64,000 nucleotides of DNA from Alteromonas lipotrueae (GTDB taxonomy: Bacteria; Pseudomonadota; Gammaproteobacteria; Enterobacterales; Alteromonadaceae), in assembly GCF_019249215.1 (NCBI RefSeq), contig NZ_JAESDI010000004.1:284580-348579 (forward strand), written 5' to 3'. The notes below the pieces were generated by a model. The model searched no databases. It was not told the origin of the DNA and saw only the letters and a program-made list of their open reading frames with translations. This document shows positions 1 through 9,237 of this stretch, in pieces (position 1 is the stretch's first letter; every line of letters begins with the position of its first letter). The position numbers and the translations under genes were made by a program.

Positions 1-2495
1 TTGCTCGCATATTCCATGTATTCTTCTGCCGTGGGAATACGGCCAACGATAGCACCTACCGCCGCTAATTCAGCCGACGTAAGGTACACATTCGCCCCGT
101 CACCTAAACGGTTAGGAAAGTTACGAGTAGATGTAGACAGTACTGTGGTGCCCGCATCTACACGGGCTTGGTTACCCATACACAATGAACACCCGGGCAT
201 TTCTGTACGCACGCCCACTCGCCCATAAATGTTGTAGTAGCCTTCTTCCATCAACTGAGCCTTGTCCATTTTCGTGGGTGGCGACATCCACAAACGGGTA
301 GGTAGGGTTTTATTGAACTGCTCAAGTAACTTACCGGCCGCTCTAAAGTGACCAATGTTTGTCATACATGAACCAATAAAGACCTCATCTACGTTCTCAC
401 CAGCTACTTCTGATAAGGTTTTCGCATCATCAGGATCGTTAGGGCAACAAACGATAGGCTCCTTAATATCGCTAAGGTCTATCTCGATAATTTCTTTGTA
501 CTCAGCATCTGCATCGGCGCGCATAAGTTCAGGGTTGGCCAACCACTCTTCCATCTTCTGAGCACGGCGTTCAAGCGTACGTGGGTCACCGTAACCTTCG
601 TTAATCATCCAACGAAGCATAGTGATGTTTGAGTTCAGGTATTCAGCAATAGACTCTTCTGAAAGGTTAATACTGCAGCCCGCCGCAGAACGCTCTGCCG
701 ATGCATCAGATAATTCAAATGCTTGCTCTACCGTTAGGTGTTCCAGCCCTTCAATTTCAAGTACGCGACCAGAGAACGCATTAATTTTGCCTTTCTTCTC
801 TACGGTAAGTAAGCCTTGCTTAATACCGTATAACGGAATGGCGTGTACTAAATCACGCAGGGTAATGCCCGGCTGCATTTCGCCTTTAAAACGAACCAGA
901 ATGGATTCAGGCATATCAAGGGGCATCACACCGGTTGCTGCAGCAAAAGCCACTAAGCCAGACCCTGCTGGGAATGAAATGCCCAATGGGAAACGGGTGT
1001 GTGAATCGCCACCGGTACCTACTGTGTCTGGCAACAACATGCGGTTTAACCAGCTGTGAATAATGCCGTCGCCGGGGCGAAGGGATACTCCGCCTCGGTT
1101 CATCATGAAGTCTGGCAAGGTATGCTGAGTTTCAATATCAACAGGCTTAGGGTATGCCGCGGTATGACAAAACGACTGCATGGTTAAGTCGGCAGTGAAA
1201 CCAAGACAGGCTAAGTCTTTTAGCTCATCTCGCGTCATAGGGCCTGTAGTATCTTGCGAACCAACAGTGGTCATCTTAGGTTCGCAATAGGTGCCGGGGC
1301 GAATGCCTTCTACGCCACATGCTTTACCTACCATCTTCTGGGCAAGAGTGTAGCCCTTACCGGTATCGGCAGGTTGTTCTGGCGTGCGGAACAAATCTGT
1401 TGCGCCTAAACCTAATGTTTCTCGTGCTTTTTCAGTGAGCGCGCGGCCAATAATAAGGTTGATTCGACCACCAGCGCGTACTTCATCTAAAATGACTTTA
1501 GATTTGTATTCGTACTCAGCTAACACTTCACCTGTTTCATGGTTGGTAATTTTGCCTTCAAACGGGTAGATGTCGATAACATCGCCCATATTCATTTTTT
1601 CTACATCAGCTTCAAAAACCAAGGCCCCAGCGTCTTCCATAGTATTGAAGAAAATGGGTGCTACTTTGCTGCCAATACATACACCGCCGCCGCGCTTATT
1701 TGGCACGCCAGGTAAATCTTCACCAAAGAACCACAGCACTGAGTTGGTGGCCGATTTACGTGAAGAGCCGGTTCCTACCACATCTCCTACAAAGGCAACG
1801 GGATAACCTTGGTTTTTTACATCTTCGATTTGCTTCATTGGGCCTTTAACACCATGCTCTTCTGGCTCTAAGCCATCACGGGTCATCTTATAAGCGGCTA
1901 AGGCGTGAAGAGGAATGTCTGGGCGCGACCACGCATCTGGGGCGGGAGACAAGTCGTCGGTATTGGTTTCACCGGTTACTTTAAATACAGAGTAAGTGAT
2001 TTTATCGTCCATTAATTTACGCGAGGTAAACCACTCACCTTCTGCCCACGACTTAATAATGTCAGTGGCAAATTCATTTCCGGCTTTGTGTTTTTCTTCA
2101 ACATCATGGTAGGCGTCAAACATAAGCAGCGTGTGCTTAAGTTCTTTAGCCGCTAGTGGCGCTAGGCCCTCATCGTCGAGAAGCTCAACTAATGTCACGA
2201 TGTTGTAGCCACCATGCATGTTGCCTAGAAGCTCAATGGCCTTTTCTTTTGAAATTAACGAGCAGCTGTCCTCGCCTTTAACGATAGCACTTAGGAAACC
2301 GGCTTTAACGTAAGCGGCCTCATCTACGCCAGGTGGAACACGTTCAGACAACAATTCTAATAGGTTGTCTGCTTCGCCTTCTGGTGGATTTTTAATTAAC
2401 TCAACCAAGCCTGCTACCTGTTCAGCATTTAGCGGCTTAGGAGGGATCCCTTCAACAGCACGTTCTTCTACGTGTTTGCGATAGTCTTGTAACAC
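1..2495 (-). CDS. acnB: Aconitate hydratase B (AcnB), C-terminus cut by window edge
   Basis: Interconverts citrate and isocitrate in the TCA cycle; AcnB enzymes also often hydrate 2-methyl-cis-aconitate. The reverse-strand translation begins [16 protein letters not shown], which matches the AcnB N-terminus, and continues to a [20 protein letters not shown] segment near the AcnB C-terminus. About 831 codons are present; the E. coli protein has 865 residues, so roughly 35 C-terminal residues lie beyond the window. The start is GTG, chosen because GAGAGGAAG lies just upstream and no ATG fits. A second, longer AcnB-type gene lies downstream of its promoter side at 3943-6756. Identity is secure; the missing end is simply the edge. 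Confidence 0.95.
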   Translation of the reverse strand, partial: MLQDYRKHVEERAVEGIPPKPLNAEQVAGLVELIKNPPEGEADNLLELLSERVPPGVDEAAYVKAGFLSAIVKGEDSCSLISKEKAIELLGNMHGGYNIVTLVELLDDEGLAPLAAKELKHTLLMFDAYHDVEEKHKAGNEFATDIIKSWAEGEWFTSRKLMDDKITYSVFKVTGETNTDDLSPAPDAWSRPDIPLHALAAYKMTRDGLEPEEHGVKGPMKQIEDVKNQGYPVAFVGDVVGTGSSRKSATNSVLWFFGEDLPGVPNKRGGGVCIGSKVAPIFFNTMEDAGALVFEADVEKMNMGDVIDIYPFEGKITNHETGEVLAEYEYKSKVILDEVRAGGRINLIIGRALTEKARETLGLGATDLFRTPEQPADTGKGYTLAQKMVGKACGVEGIRPGTYCEPKMTTVGSQDTTGPMTRDELKDLACLGFTADLTMQSFCHTAAYPKPVDIETQHTLPDFMMNRGGVSLRPGDGIIHSWLNRMLLPDTVGTGGDSHTRFPLGISFPAGSGLVAFAAATGVMPLDMPESILVRFKGEMQPGITLRDLVHAIPLYGIKQGLLTVEKKGKINAFSGRVLEIEGLEHLTVEQAFELSDASAERSAAGCSINLSEESIAEYLNSNITMLRWMINEGYGDPRTLERRAQKMEEWLANPELMRADADAEYKEIIEIDLSDIKEPIVCCPNDPDDAKTLSEVAGENVDEVFIGSCMTNIGHFRAAGKLLEQFNKTLPTRLWMSPPTKMDKAQLMEEGYYNIYGRVGVRTEMPGCSLCMGNQARVDAGTTVLSTSTRNFPNRLGDGANVYLTSAELAAVGAIVGRIPTAEEYMEYAS

Positions 2496-2819
2496 GATGT
2501 CTTCCTCTCGGTTTAGCTTGCGCAATGGGAATAACGGTCTTGTACGGTCTTGACGCAAGGTCTGATTAAAAATACTTCATAAGTATAACGATTAACCTGC
2601 CTAAATTAAATTTTTGAGGCTTTTTATTCGTTTATAGTCGCCATTCAGCGCGCTTAATATTGAACGATTAAAGCTATTAAAAACTCTATAATTAAACCCT
2701 AAAAGCAATCGTATTTGTTGGGTGTTATTGCTTCATAGGATTATTTCCTGTCATCATTGAAATGGAGGCGATAATCGTGGAACACAAGCTCGGTTTGAAC
2801 ACCACTGGGGGATAACATC
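2496..2819. other. Intergenic region between acnB and ligase gene
   Basis: 324 bases, AT-rich, holding the acnB promoter side and the 3' end of the ligase gene. No convincing terminator, RNA or conserved ORF was seen. An 18-codon plus-strand ORF at 2762-2815 is too short to support. Confidence 0.5.
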
Positions 2820-3740
2820 TTATAAATCGGGAAGGTCTTTGTCTGGGCGTACATGCCTAAAGCTTGCAAATCGGGGGATCCCCTTCTTTGTTACGCCAAA
2901 GTATTTGTAGGTGATCCAACTGTTCTTTGGTGGCGGATATCGGCGCTGTTTCATACTAAACCCCGTGCCGATTTTAAATTGTACACCCTCGGGCGTTTCT
3001 ACAATAAGCGAGCCCATCATGCCGGCGAACTTCCCCTTCCCTTTTACATAGCCAATCACTTTGGCTTCAGCATCGTTAAACCGTTTCGCTTTTAATAACT
3101 GATTACTACGCCCGTCCTGATAAAAGGCCGCTTTATGATGTAGCATTAGGCCTTCACCGCCCTTTGCGGTTACCTCATCTATTTTCGCTTCAAGAAGCCG
3201 CTGATTGCTCAGTGTAAACTGCGGGATCATAGTTAAACTATTGCTATTTGCTTGCTTTACCAGTGCCTCCATCGTAGACAAGCGTGTGGCAAACGGGACA
3301 TGACTGACGGGCATATCAAACAGCATCATCTTCACCGCCCTCCAGCGTTCATCAGGCGTATGACTAAGTACAATAGAAGCGATAGCTTCAAAACTGCTTC
3401 GCTGAGTCCATAACTCTCCATCAAGGGCTACATCAGGCCAGTTCTTGGTAAACCACTCAGGTGCGTGAATTTTATTACCGTTTCGGGTAAGAAGCTGCGT
3501 GCCCGTCCACCGGGCACGCACCCCATCTAACTTTTCGCTAACGAAATACTCAGCAATATTGATGTAGTCATTTGCCTTGTAGGTCGTTGCCGTTTGAATA
3601 GGCGTTACACCCTGCTCGGGCACGCGTTTAATGAGATTAGGCATTGCGTGAGTGACAGGGGTGGCAACGGGAGTGGCAAATGAAACTGGAGGCAAGCTTA
3701 TCGCGAGTAGCGCCAGTGAGATAACATGTTTAATATTCAT
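2820..3740 (-). CDS. Exported ATP-dependent DNA ligase (LigE type)
   Basis: Minimal ATP-dependent DNA ligase of the small bacterial type found in Haemophilus, Neisseria and Vibrio, which usually carries a signal peptide and is thought to act in the periplasm. Visible motifs are motif I SEKLDGVRA with the adenylated lysine, LDGELW (motif III), GGEGLML (motif IV) and LLKAKRF (motif V), followed by an OB-fold-like end. The start is placed at the ATG giving MNIKHVISLALLAISLPPVSFA, a good Sec signal; an in-frame TTG 24 bases upstream would add eight residues. About 306 residues. It sits alone between two aconitase genes. NAD-dependent ligase is excluded by the lack of zinc-finger, HhH and BRCT domains. 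Confidence 0.88.
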   Translation of the reverse strand: MNIKHVISLALLAISLPPVSFATPVATPVTHAMPNLIKRVPEQGVTPIQTATTYKANDYINIAEYFVSEKLDGVRARWTGTQLLTRNGNKIHAPEWFTKNWPDVALDGELWTQRSSFEAIASIVLSHTPDERWRAVKMMLFDMPVSHVPFATRLSTMEALVKQANSNSLTMIPQFTLSNQRLLEAKIDEVTAKGGEGLMLHHKAAFYQDGRSNQLLKAKRFNDAEAKVIGYVKGKGKFAGMMGSLIVETPEGVQFKIGTGFSMKQRRYPPPKNSWITYKYFGVTKKGIPRFASFRHVRPDKDLPDL

Positions 3741-3828
3741 TTTGGCATTCTTGTTAAAAAACAAAAAAGCTTACGCTTATCACTCCCTGAGTAAACTGGG
3801 CTTAGGGCGGGTTTACATGAAGGCTTAG

Positions 3829-3863
3829 AATACAGGCGGAATACAGGCGGAAATACAGGTGGG
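3829..3863. repeat. Short tandem repeat, about 11 bp x 3
   Basis: AATACAGGCGG occurs twice back to back and is followed by a degenerate third copy AAATACAGGTGGG. It lies between the ligase promoter and the terminator of the second aconitase gene. No function is evident. Confidence 0.7.
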
Positions 3864-3872
3864 AATAGAGAT

Positions 3873-3901
3873 ATAAAAAAGCCCCAACCGAGGTTGAGGC
3901 T
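3873..3901 (-). terminator. Rho-independent terminator of second aconitase gene
   Basis: On the minus strand the stem AGCCTCAACC / GGTTGGGGCT (one mismatch) with a 2-base loop is followed by TTTTTTAT. It begins about 40 bases after the stop codon of the gene at 3943-6756. Confidence 0.85.
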
Positions 3902-3942
3902 CTATATGCTAATTGCTATTTAACGTAAGGTTAAATGGCGTT

Positions 3943-6756
3943 TTAGCTAACTGTTTTAACAGCAACGCTTGGCTCGAACTTAGCTTTAACGCTTAAGTCT
4001 TCTGCAGGCGGCGCGAAGTCAGTAAGGTTAATACCCTCAACCGCAGCTTTGTACTCTTCCATAGTAGGGAAGCGACCTAGCACAGCAGACAGCACTACTA
4101 ATGGTGTTGAACCAAGAAGTGACTCACCTTTCTTCTCGTTAGAATCGGCAACAACACGACCTTGGAACAAGCGCGTAGAGGTAGCAATTACGGTATCACC
4201 AGGTTCTGCTTTTTCTTGGTTACCCATACAAAGGTTACATCCTGGACGCTCTAGGTACATGATGTTGTCGTACTTGGTACGCGCAGATTCTTTTGGCTTG
4301 TCGTCGTTAAACTCGAAACCTGCGTACTTAGTAAGAATGTCCCAATCGCCTTCCGCTTTTAGTTCATCAACAATGTTGTATGTTGGTGGTGCAACAACAA
4401 GTGGTACGTTAAACGACACGCTGCCATTTTGCTTTTCTAAATTACGAAGCATTTGAGCGATAATCTGCATGTCACCTTTGTGAACCATACAAGAACCAAC
4501 AAAGGCTAAATCAACGGTTTTGCCGTCGTAGAAAGAAACTGGACGAATAACGTCATGGGTATAACGCTTAGAAACGTCATCGTTATTTACGTCTGGGTCA
4601 GCTATCATTGGCTCGTCGATTTGGTCTAAATCAACAACCACTTCTGCGTAGTATTTTGCGCTGTCATCTGGTGCAAGCGCTGGCTCTTCGCCAGACTCGA
4701 TTTCAGCAATACGCTTATCAGCAAGGTCAATCAAACCTTGAAGCATGTTGGCATCGTTTTCCATGCCCTTGTCGATCATTATCTGAATGCGGCTCTTCGC
4801 CACTTCTAGCGACTTGATCATAGTCTCGTCGTTAGAAATACAGATTGAGGCTTTCGCCTTCATTTCTGCTGTCCAGTCGGTAAAGGTAAACGCTTGGTCA
4901 GCAAGCAAAGTACCGATTTGCACTTCAATAACACGACCTTGGAACACATTCTCACCGCCAAATTGCTTCAGCATTTGAGCTTGAGTAGCATGAACAACGT
5001 CACGGAAGTCCATGTGGCTCTTCATGTGGCCTTTAAAGGTCACTTTCACCGACTCTGGAATTGGCATCGCCGCTTCACCTGTCGCAAGCGCTACCGCTAC
5101 CGTACCCGAGTCAGCACCGAACGCGACGCCTTTAGACATACGAGTATGTGAGTCACCACCAATGATAATAGCGCGATCGTCAACGGTAATATCGTTCAGT
5201 ACTTTGTGAATAACGTCAGTCATTGCATGGTAAACCCCTTTAGGGTCACGTGCCGTGATTACGCCAAAGTTATTCATGAAAGACATAAGCTTAGGAATAT
5301 TAGCTTGGGCTTTCTTATCCCATACCGACGCTGTGTGACAGCCCGACTGGTATGCACCGTCAACAAGCGGAGAAATAGTTGATGCTGCCATCGACTCTAG
5401 CTCTTGGCATGTCATCGGGCCGGTTGTATCTTGTGAGCCTACAATGTTTACTTTAACGCGAACGTCTGAGCCAGCGTGAAGCGGAGTCTCAGACTTAACG
5501 CCTACCGCATTGCGGTTAAAGATTTTTTCAACAGCTGTTAGACCTTGGTTCGCTACAGATACTTCTTTCGAACGTGCATAAACTTCAGGTACGTCTGTAC
5601 CTAACACTTTTGCAGCAAAAGTTTGTAACTGCTTACCAAACGTTACCGCGTAAGAACCACCCGCTTTCATAAACTCCATTTTTTGCGGAGTGAAAGCGCT
5701 TGATATATCTGCAAGTTCTTCTGAGCCGTTAAACAGTTTCTTCGCTTTAGTGTCGATGGTAAGCACGGTGCCTGTAGCAACAGAATATGCTTCTTCTAAC
5801 ACTGGGTCGCCGTTAGCATCGCGAACCACTTCACCGTTGGCATCCGTCTTTTTAACCCAGTTTTTAAGGTCTAAACCAATACCGCCAGTAACGTCTACGG
5901 TCGTTAAGAAGATAGGTGCGATACCGTTAGTACCTGCAACCACTGGCGCTTTGTTCACAAATGGAATGTAAGGGCTTGCTGCCTCACCGGCCCAAAGTGC
6001 AACGTTATTCACACCAGACATGCGCGAAGAACCTACGCCCATGGTGCCTTTTTCAGCAATAAGCATTACTTTAGCGTTAGGGTGCTTTTTACCTAGCTCA
6101 ACAATTTCTTGCTGTGCTTCAGGCGTGATCATGCACTGACCGTGTAGCTCGCGATCTGCACGAGAGTGAGCTTGGTTACCAGGAGAAAGTAAATCAGTAG
6201 AGATATCACCTTCTGCAGCAATATAAGTTACTACATCAATTTTTTCTGGTACGTCAGGCAATTTAGTAAAGAACTCTGCTTTTGCGTAGCTCTCAAGAAT
6301 GTCTTTTGCTATCACATTACCTGCGTTGTACGACGCTTCTAAACGCTCTGTATCAGCCTCGTATAAGTAAACCTGTGTTTTTACTACTTCAGCAGCTGTC
6401 TTAGCGACCGCTTCATTGTCTGAAAGTGCCAAATCTAGAAGCACTTCAACAGACGGGCCACCTTTCATGTGTGAAAGCAGTTCTAACGCAAACTCAGGTG
6501 TGATTTCAGCAACAACTGACTCACCTAGTACGATTTCTTTAAGGAATGCAGCTTTTACACCTGCCGCACTTGTTGTACCTGGCAGTGTGTTGTAGATGAA
6601 GAAGTTAAGAGAATCTTCACGGTGCTCGTTATTCGTATCTTTAATTTGAGCAATAATTTCTGACAGCAAATCGGCACTGTCGATAGGCTTAGGGTGTAAA
6701 CCAAGTTCCGCTTTACGGGTCTCGATTTCGGCCATGTATTCTGAATACAAACTCAT
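3943..6756 (-). CDS. Second, long-form AcnB-type aconitate hydratase / 2-methylisocitrate dehydratase
   Basis: 937-residue aconitase of the AcnB class, about 70 residues longer than E. coli AcnB. The N-terminal HEAT-like region, the iron-sulfur cysteines (GSCM, and CNLC in GCNLCMGNQE near residue 840) and active-site stretches GGDSHTRMSKG and SRMSGVNN are present, so it should be catalytically competent. Extra length comes partly from an insert near residues 300-350 (DANGEVVRDANGDP region) and from a segment before the C-terminal swivel domain. It differs strongly from the acnB at 1-2495, so this is not a recent duplication. It might favour methylcitrate-cycle substrate or serve as a stress isoform; no prp genes are nearby to decide. 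Monocistronic, with its own terminator and a repeat-rich leader. Confidence 0.9.
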   Translation of the reverse strand: MSLYSEYMAEIETRKAELGLHPKPIDSADLLSEIIAQIKDTNNEHREDSLNFFIYNTLPGTTSAAGVKAAFLKEIVLGESVVAEITPEFALELLSHMKGGPSVEVLLDLALSDNEAVAKTAAEVVKTQVYLYEADTERLEASYNAGNVIAKDILESYAKAEFFTKLPDVPEKIDVVTYIAAEGDISTDLLSPGNQAHSRADRELHGQCMITPEAQQEIVELGKKHPNAKVMLIAEKGTMGVGSSRMSGVNNVALWAGEAASPYIPFVNKAPVVAGTNGIAPIFLTTVDVTGGIGLDLKNWVKKTDANGEVVRDANGDPVLEEAYSVATGTVLTIDTKAKKLFNGSEELADISSAFTPQKMEFMKAGGSYAVTFGKQLQTFAAKVLGTDVPEVYARSKEVSVANQGLTAVEKIFNRNAVGVKSETPLHAGSDVRVKVNIVGSQDTTGPMTCQELESMAASTISPLVDGAYQSGCHTASVWDKKAQANIPKLMSFMNNFGVITARDPKGVYHAMTDVIHKVLNDITVDDRAIIIGGDSHTRMSKGVAFGADSGTVAVALATGEAAMPIPESVKVTFKGHMKSHMDFRDVVHATQAQMLKQFGGENVFQGRVIEVQIGTLLADQAFTFTDWTAEMKAKASICISNDETMIKSLEVAKSRIQIMIDKGMENDANMLQGLIDLADKRIAEIESGEEPALAPDDSAKYYAEVVVDLDQIDEPMIADPDVNNDDVSKRYTHDVIRPVSFYDGKTVDLAFVGSCMVHKGDMQIIAQMLRNLEKQNGSVSFNVPLVVAPPTYNIVDELKAEGDWDILTKYAGFEFNDDKPKESARTKYDNIMYLERPGCNLCMGNQEKAEPGDTVIATSTRLFQGRVVADSNEKKGESLLGSTPLVVLSAVLGRFPTMEEYKAAVEGINLTDFAPPAEDLSVKAKFEPSVAVKTVS

Positions 6757-7193
6757 ATAATTCTCTCGGTCTTGGTTATACGTAGGTATTTTTTATACGC
6801 AGGGGTTAATTATACGTCGGTCTTAGCTATACGCATGAAATTATAGTGGTTATTTTAACTGATTTTTACGCATCAGGTAATCATTAGAAAATGGCAGAAT
6901 GGCGCAAAGCCCCATTTACACTTTTCATTAACTTCTGCATATTTATATTTTGCTTATTAGGCAGATAAAAACCAATTTATTAAAATAAAAAATAATCACT
7001 AATTATCATTGAGTTAGAAAAAACGTCTAGCATTAAGCTCATTCTATACTGCATTTTGAGGCAATATTAAAAGCAAGCTATACAAAGTACGACTTATCTT
7101 AGGTATTTTTCGTATTTATGGTCGAACCAGATGAAATAATAAACAATAATGTTGTAAATTTACAATATTTTCTAGTTCTTGGCTTGAATGCAC
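6757..7193. other. Leader and promoter region of long-form aconitase
   Basis: 437 AT-rich bases between the aconitase start and the stop of the convergently oriented upstream neighbour on the same strand. It contains the 17-bp tandem repeats described separately and otherwise nothing I can name. No terminator for the sugar dehydrogenase gene is obvious. Confidence 0.5.
6760..6844 (-). repeat. 17-bp tandem repeats in aconitase 5' leader
   Basis: The hexamer TATACG recurs at 6777, 6794, 6811 and 6828 (plus-strand numbering), exactly 17 bp apart. The following bases are also similar (TATACGTAGGTATT, TATACGCAGGGGTT, TATACGTCGGTCTT, TATACGCATGAAAT). A degenerate fifth unit at 6760-6776 shares TCGGTCTT with the third unit. 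The array ends directly before the start codon on the minus strand, so it is in the promoter or the mRNA leader. Confidence 0.75.
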
Positions 7194-8468
7194 TTAATTT
7201 GAGCCTGTTACAGTGGCAAACGACTCAGGTGATAGTAACTGTATTAGCTCAGCACTTTCCCCATCAGTCAGCGCATAAACACCGCCATCTTGCCCCACTG
7301 CCACATCGCGAACCCGTTGATTTATTGTAGAAAAAACTCTTCGATACTGAAAGGGTTGGCTTGATAAGTCTACCGCGTAAAGTGCCTTCGCTTTTAAGGC
7401 AGAAACAAGCAAGTGATTAGAGAGTGTGGGGAAAGCATTGTGGTTGTATACCGCCATAGACGATGGCGCTATAGATGGCGACCAATCCACGAGTGGATCC
7501 ACCATGCCCTCATAGTGATTAAACGGGGAAATCGTTGCCCCCGAATAATCTTTACCTAGCGTGACCACCGGCCAACCATAGTTCATTCCAGGCTTGAGCT
7601 TGTTTAGCTCATCACCGCCATCCGGGCCGTGCTCATGCAGGTAGACATCACCATTTTGCAATTTCACTAACCCTTGTGGGTTCCTGTGCCCTAAGGTGTA
7701 AACAAACCGCGCATTGTTAAACGGAACATTTGAGGCGGGCTTTCCATCTACAGTAAAACGAAGCACTTTCCCTAACTGTGAACTTAATACTTGGGCCTGC
7801 TCCCGATAATCGAAACCGTCACCTGTGGTCACCAACCAAGTGCCATCTTTCATGGCGACAAGCTTGCCACCAAAATGCACTGGTGTAGCCTTGCTGTCTT
7901 TTATTTCCAATACGGGTGTTAACGCTTTAATTTGCCCATCATCGGCCAAAACACCCCGCATCACGGCCAAACGATTCGCTTTGTCAGTGCCCTTCGAGTA
8001 GGAAAAGAGAATGACTTTCGAGGTGCTAAAATCGGGAGAAAGCGCCATGTGCAGTAGCCCGCCCTGCCCTTTTTGATAAAGCTGTGGAAGTGGCAATACC
8101 TGTTGAGGCAAGGAGTTTCGTGCCGATGCTTTTGCCAAGCGGGTTTGTTGGAATAGAGCAGGCTTGTCTGAACTAATCACAATAGAGGGCACGGTGACAA
8201 TCGTGCCGTCTCGTTCGGCTACTAACCAATGACTATTGGGCAATTGCAAAAGTGCTTTGGGATAATGCAGTTCATCGGCAATTACCGTGGTTATTGCTGC
8301 GTCAGAAATTTGTACCTCAAGAGCACCTTTACCAGACGTATTTGCTGACACACAGAATGTTGATAATAAATTCAAGCACGTGAGCATTATTAAGGTTAGA
8401 TTTCGAGTAGGTCGTGGTGCTTGGTTTTTTATACTACCAGGCATTTCCAACCCGCTTTGGCTAAACAT
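7194..8468 (-). CDS. PQQ-dependent aldose sugar dehydrogenase family protein
   Basis: 424-residue exported beta-propeller of the glucose/sorbosone dehydrogenase family (soluble GDH / YliI type), which oxidises aldoses in the periplasm using pyrroloquinoline quinone and calcium. Family signatures are visible in order: HFGGKL with TTGDG, YTLGHRNPQGL, HEHGPDGGDELN, NYGWP and WSPSIAPSSM. An N-terminal hydrophobic stretch (LTLIMLTCLNLLSTFCVSA) serves as signal peptide, after an unusually long n-region. The ATG is preceded by GGGGGAAGGAA, a strong ribosome-binding site. Substrate cannot be read from sequence, and no pqq genes are in the window. Divergent from the gene at 8557. Confidence 0.85.
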   Translation of the reverse strand: MFSQSGLEMPGSIKNQAPRPTRNLTLIMLTCLNLLSTFCVSANTSGKGALEVQISDAAITTVIADELHYPKALLQLPNSHWLVAERDGTIVTVPSIVISSDKPALFQQTRLAKASARNSLPQQVLPLPQLYQKGQGGLLHMALSPDFSTSKVILFSYSKGTDKANRLAVMRGVLADDGQIKALTPVLEIKDSKATPVHFGGKLVAMKDGTWLVTTGDGFDYREQAQVLSSQLGKVLRFTVDGKPASNVPFNNARFVYTLGHRNPQGLVKLQNGDVYLHEHGPDGGDELNKLKPGMNYGWPVVTLGKDYSGATISPFNHYEGMVDPLVDWSPSIAPSSMAVYNHNAFPTLSNHLLVSALKAKALYAVDLSSQPFQYRRVFSTINQRVRDVAVGQDGGVYALTDGESAELIQLLSPESFATVTGSN

Positions 8469-8556
8469 AATTTCCTTCCCCCTATTTATTAAGCTAGCTT
8501 AGCATGCAATAGTATTTTGATTGTTATAGCACCTTAAAATAACGTAAAGAGCGGTT

Positions 8557-9027
8557 ATGTGGTCTTTTATCAAAAGTTTTGTTCCTGCCTGGTTAGCAAC
8601 CTTTTTAGTAGCTAGCAGTTTGCACACGTTCCAAGTACTAAAAGCACTGTCCAGCCTTGGGGTAGAAATATCATTCCCTGAGTGGTTATCAACTGCTTGG
8701 AAGGATATTGTAGGCTTGCTCCCAACTTATGGCATTATTATCGCTATTGCACTGTTACTTGCGTTCAGTGTTGTCACTATCATTCGTAAATACGCCATGA
8801 AGCATAAGGTTACAAAACCTCGCTTTATCACATTAACGAGCGTAGCGGGCGCCACTAGCATCGCTGTTGCGCTGCTTGCCATGCAGCCTATTCTCAACGT
8901 TACGCTGATTGCGGGAGCTCGCGGGTACGATGGCTTTTTATTTCAATGTTTCGCGGGTTTATTGGGCGGTTTTATTTATGGCTTACTACGAGTAACTATT
9001 ACATCGCGCCCACTATCAAATAGCTAA
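8557..9027 (+). CDS. Small inner-membrane protein of unknown function
   Basis: 156 residues with four apparent hydrophobic segments (about residues 9-30, 55-75, 90-110 and 120-140), suggesting a polytopic inner-membrane protein. I do not recognise a family. It is divergent from the sugar dehydrogenase gene and precedes the acyl-CoA ligase gene by about 210 bases, so it may be monocistronic. The ORF is clean and its amino-acid composition is typical of membrane proteins, supporting that it is real. Confidence 0.7.
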   Translation: MWSFIKSFVPAWLATFLVASSLHTFQVLKALSSLGVEISFPEWLSTAWKDIVGLLPTYGIIIAIALLLAFSVVTIIRKYAMKHKVTKPRFITLTSVAGATSIAVALLAMQPILNVTLIAGARGYDGFLFQCFAGLLGGFIYGLLRVTITSRPLSNS

Positions 9028-9080
9028 CAGTTCCGTACTCCCAAGCGCTAATGCCACGCTCAAGTCAATGCCTTCTGAAC

Positions 9081-9109
9081 CTATTCAATGCTATTCAATG
9101 CTATTCAAG
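9081..9109. repeat. 10-bp tandem repeat, 2.9 copies
   Basis: CTATTCAATG occurs twice back to back and is followed by CTATTCAAG. It lies in the intergenic space before the acyl-CoA ligase gene; no function is apparent. Confidence 0.65.
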
Positions 9110-9237
9110 TCGCCGGCAATCATCACTTAGGTGAATATTTAGCTATAATGTAATAGGTATGTAAATAAAAATGAACATTTGTTACTGTATCCGCACAGTC
9201 ATCTTTCATTGAAACCTCTCATTCAGGATAAAGCATT

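Noticed and set aside
622..1059. Long open frame on the plus strand opposite acnB
   Set aside because: It lies wholly within the acnB coding sequence, has no ribosome-binding site and reads as low-complexity shadow sequence.
1..2495. Frameshift or truncation of acnB
   Set aside because: The reading frame is open up to the first base; the missing C-terminus is explained by the window edge.
2747..2764. CTGTCAT near the ligase gene, considered as a Pho box
   Set aside because: Only one half-site is present; no second half-site at the 11-base step on either side.
2762..2815. 18-codon plus-strand ORF before the ligase gene end
   Set aside because: Too short, no upstream ribosome-binding site and no recognisable sequence.
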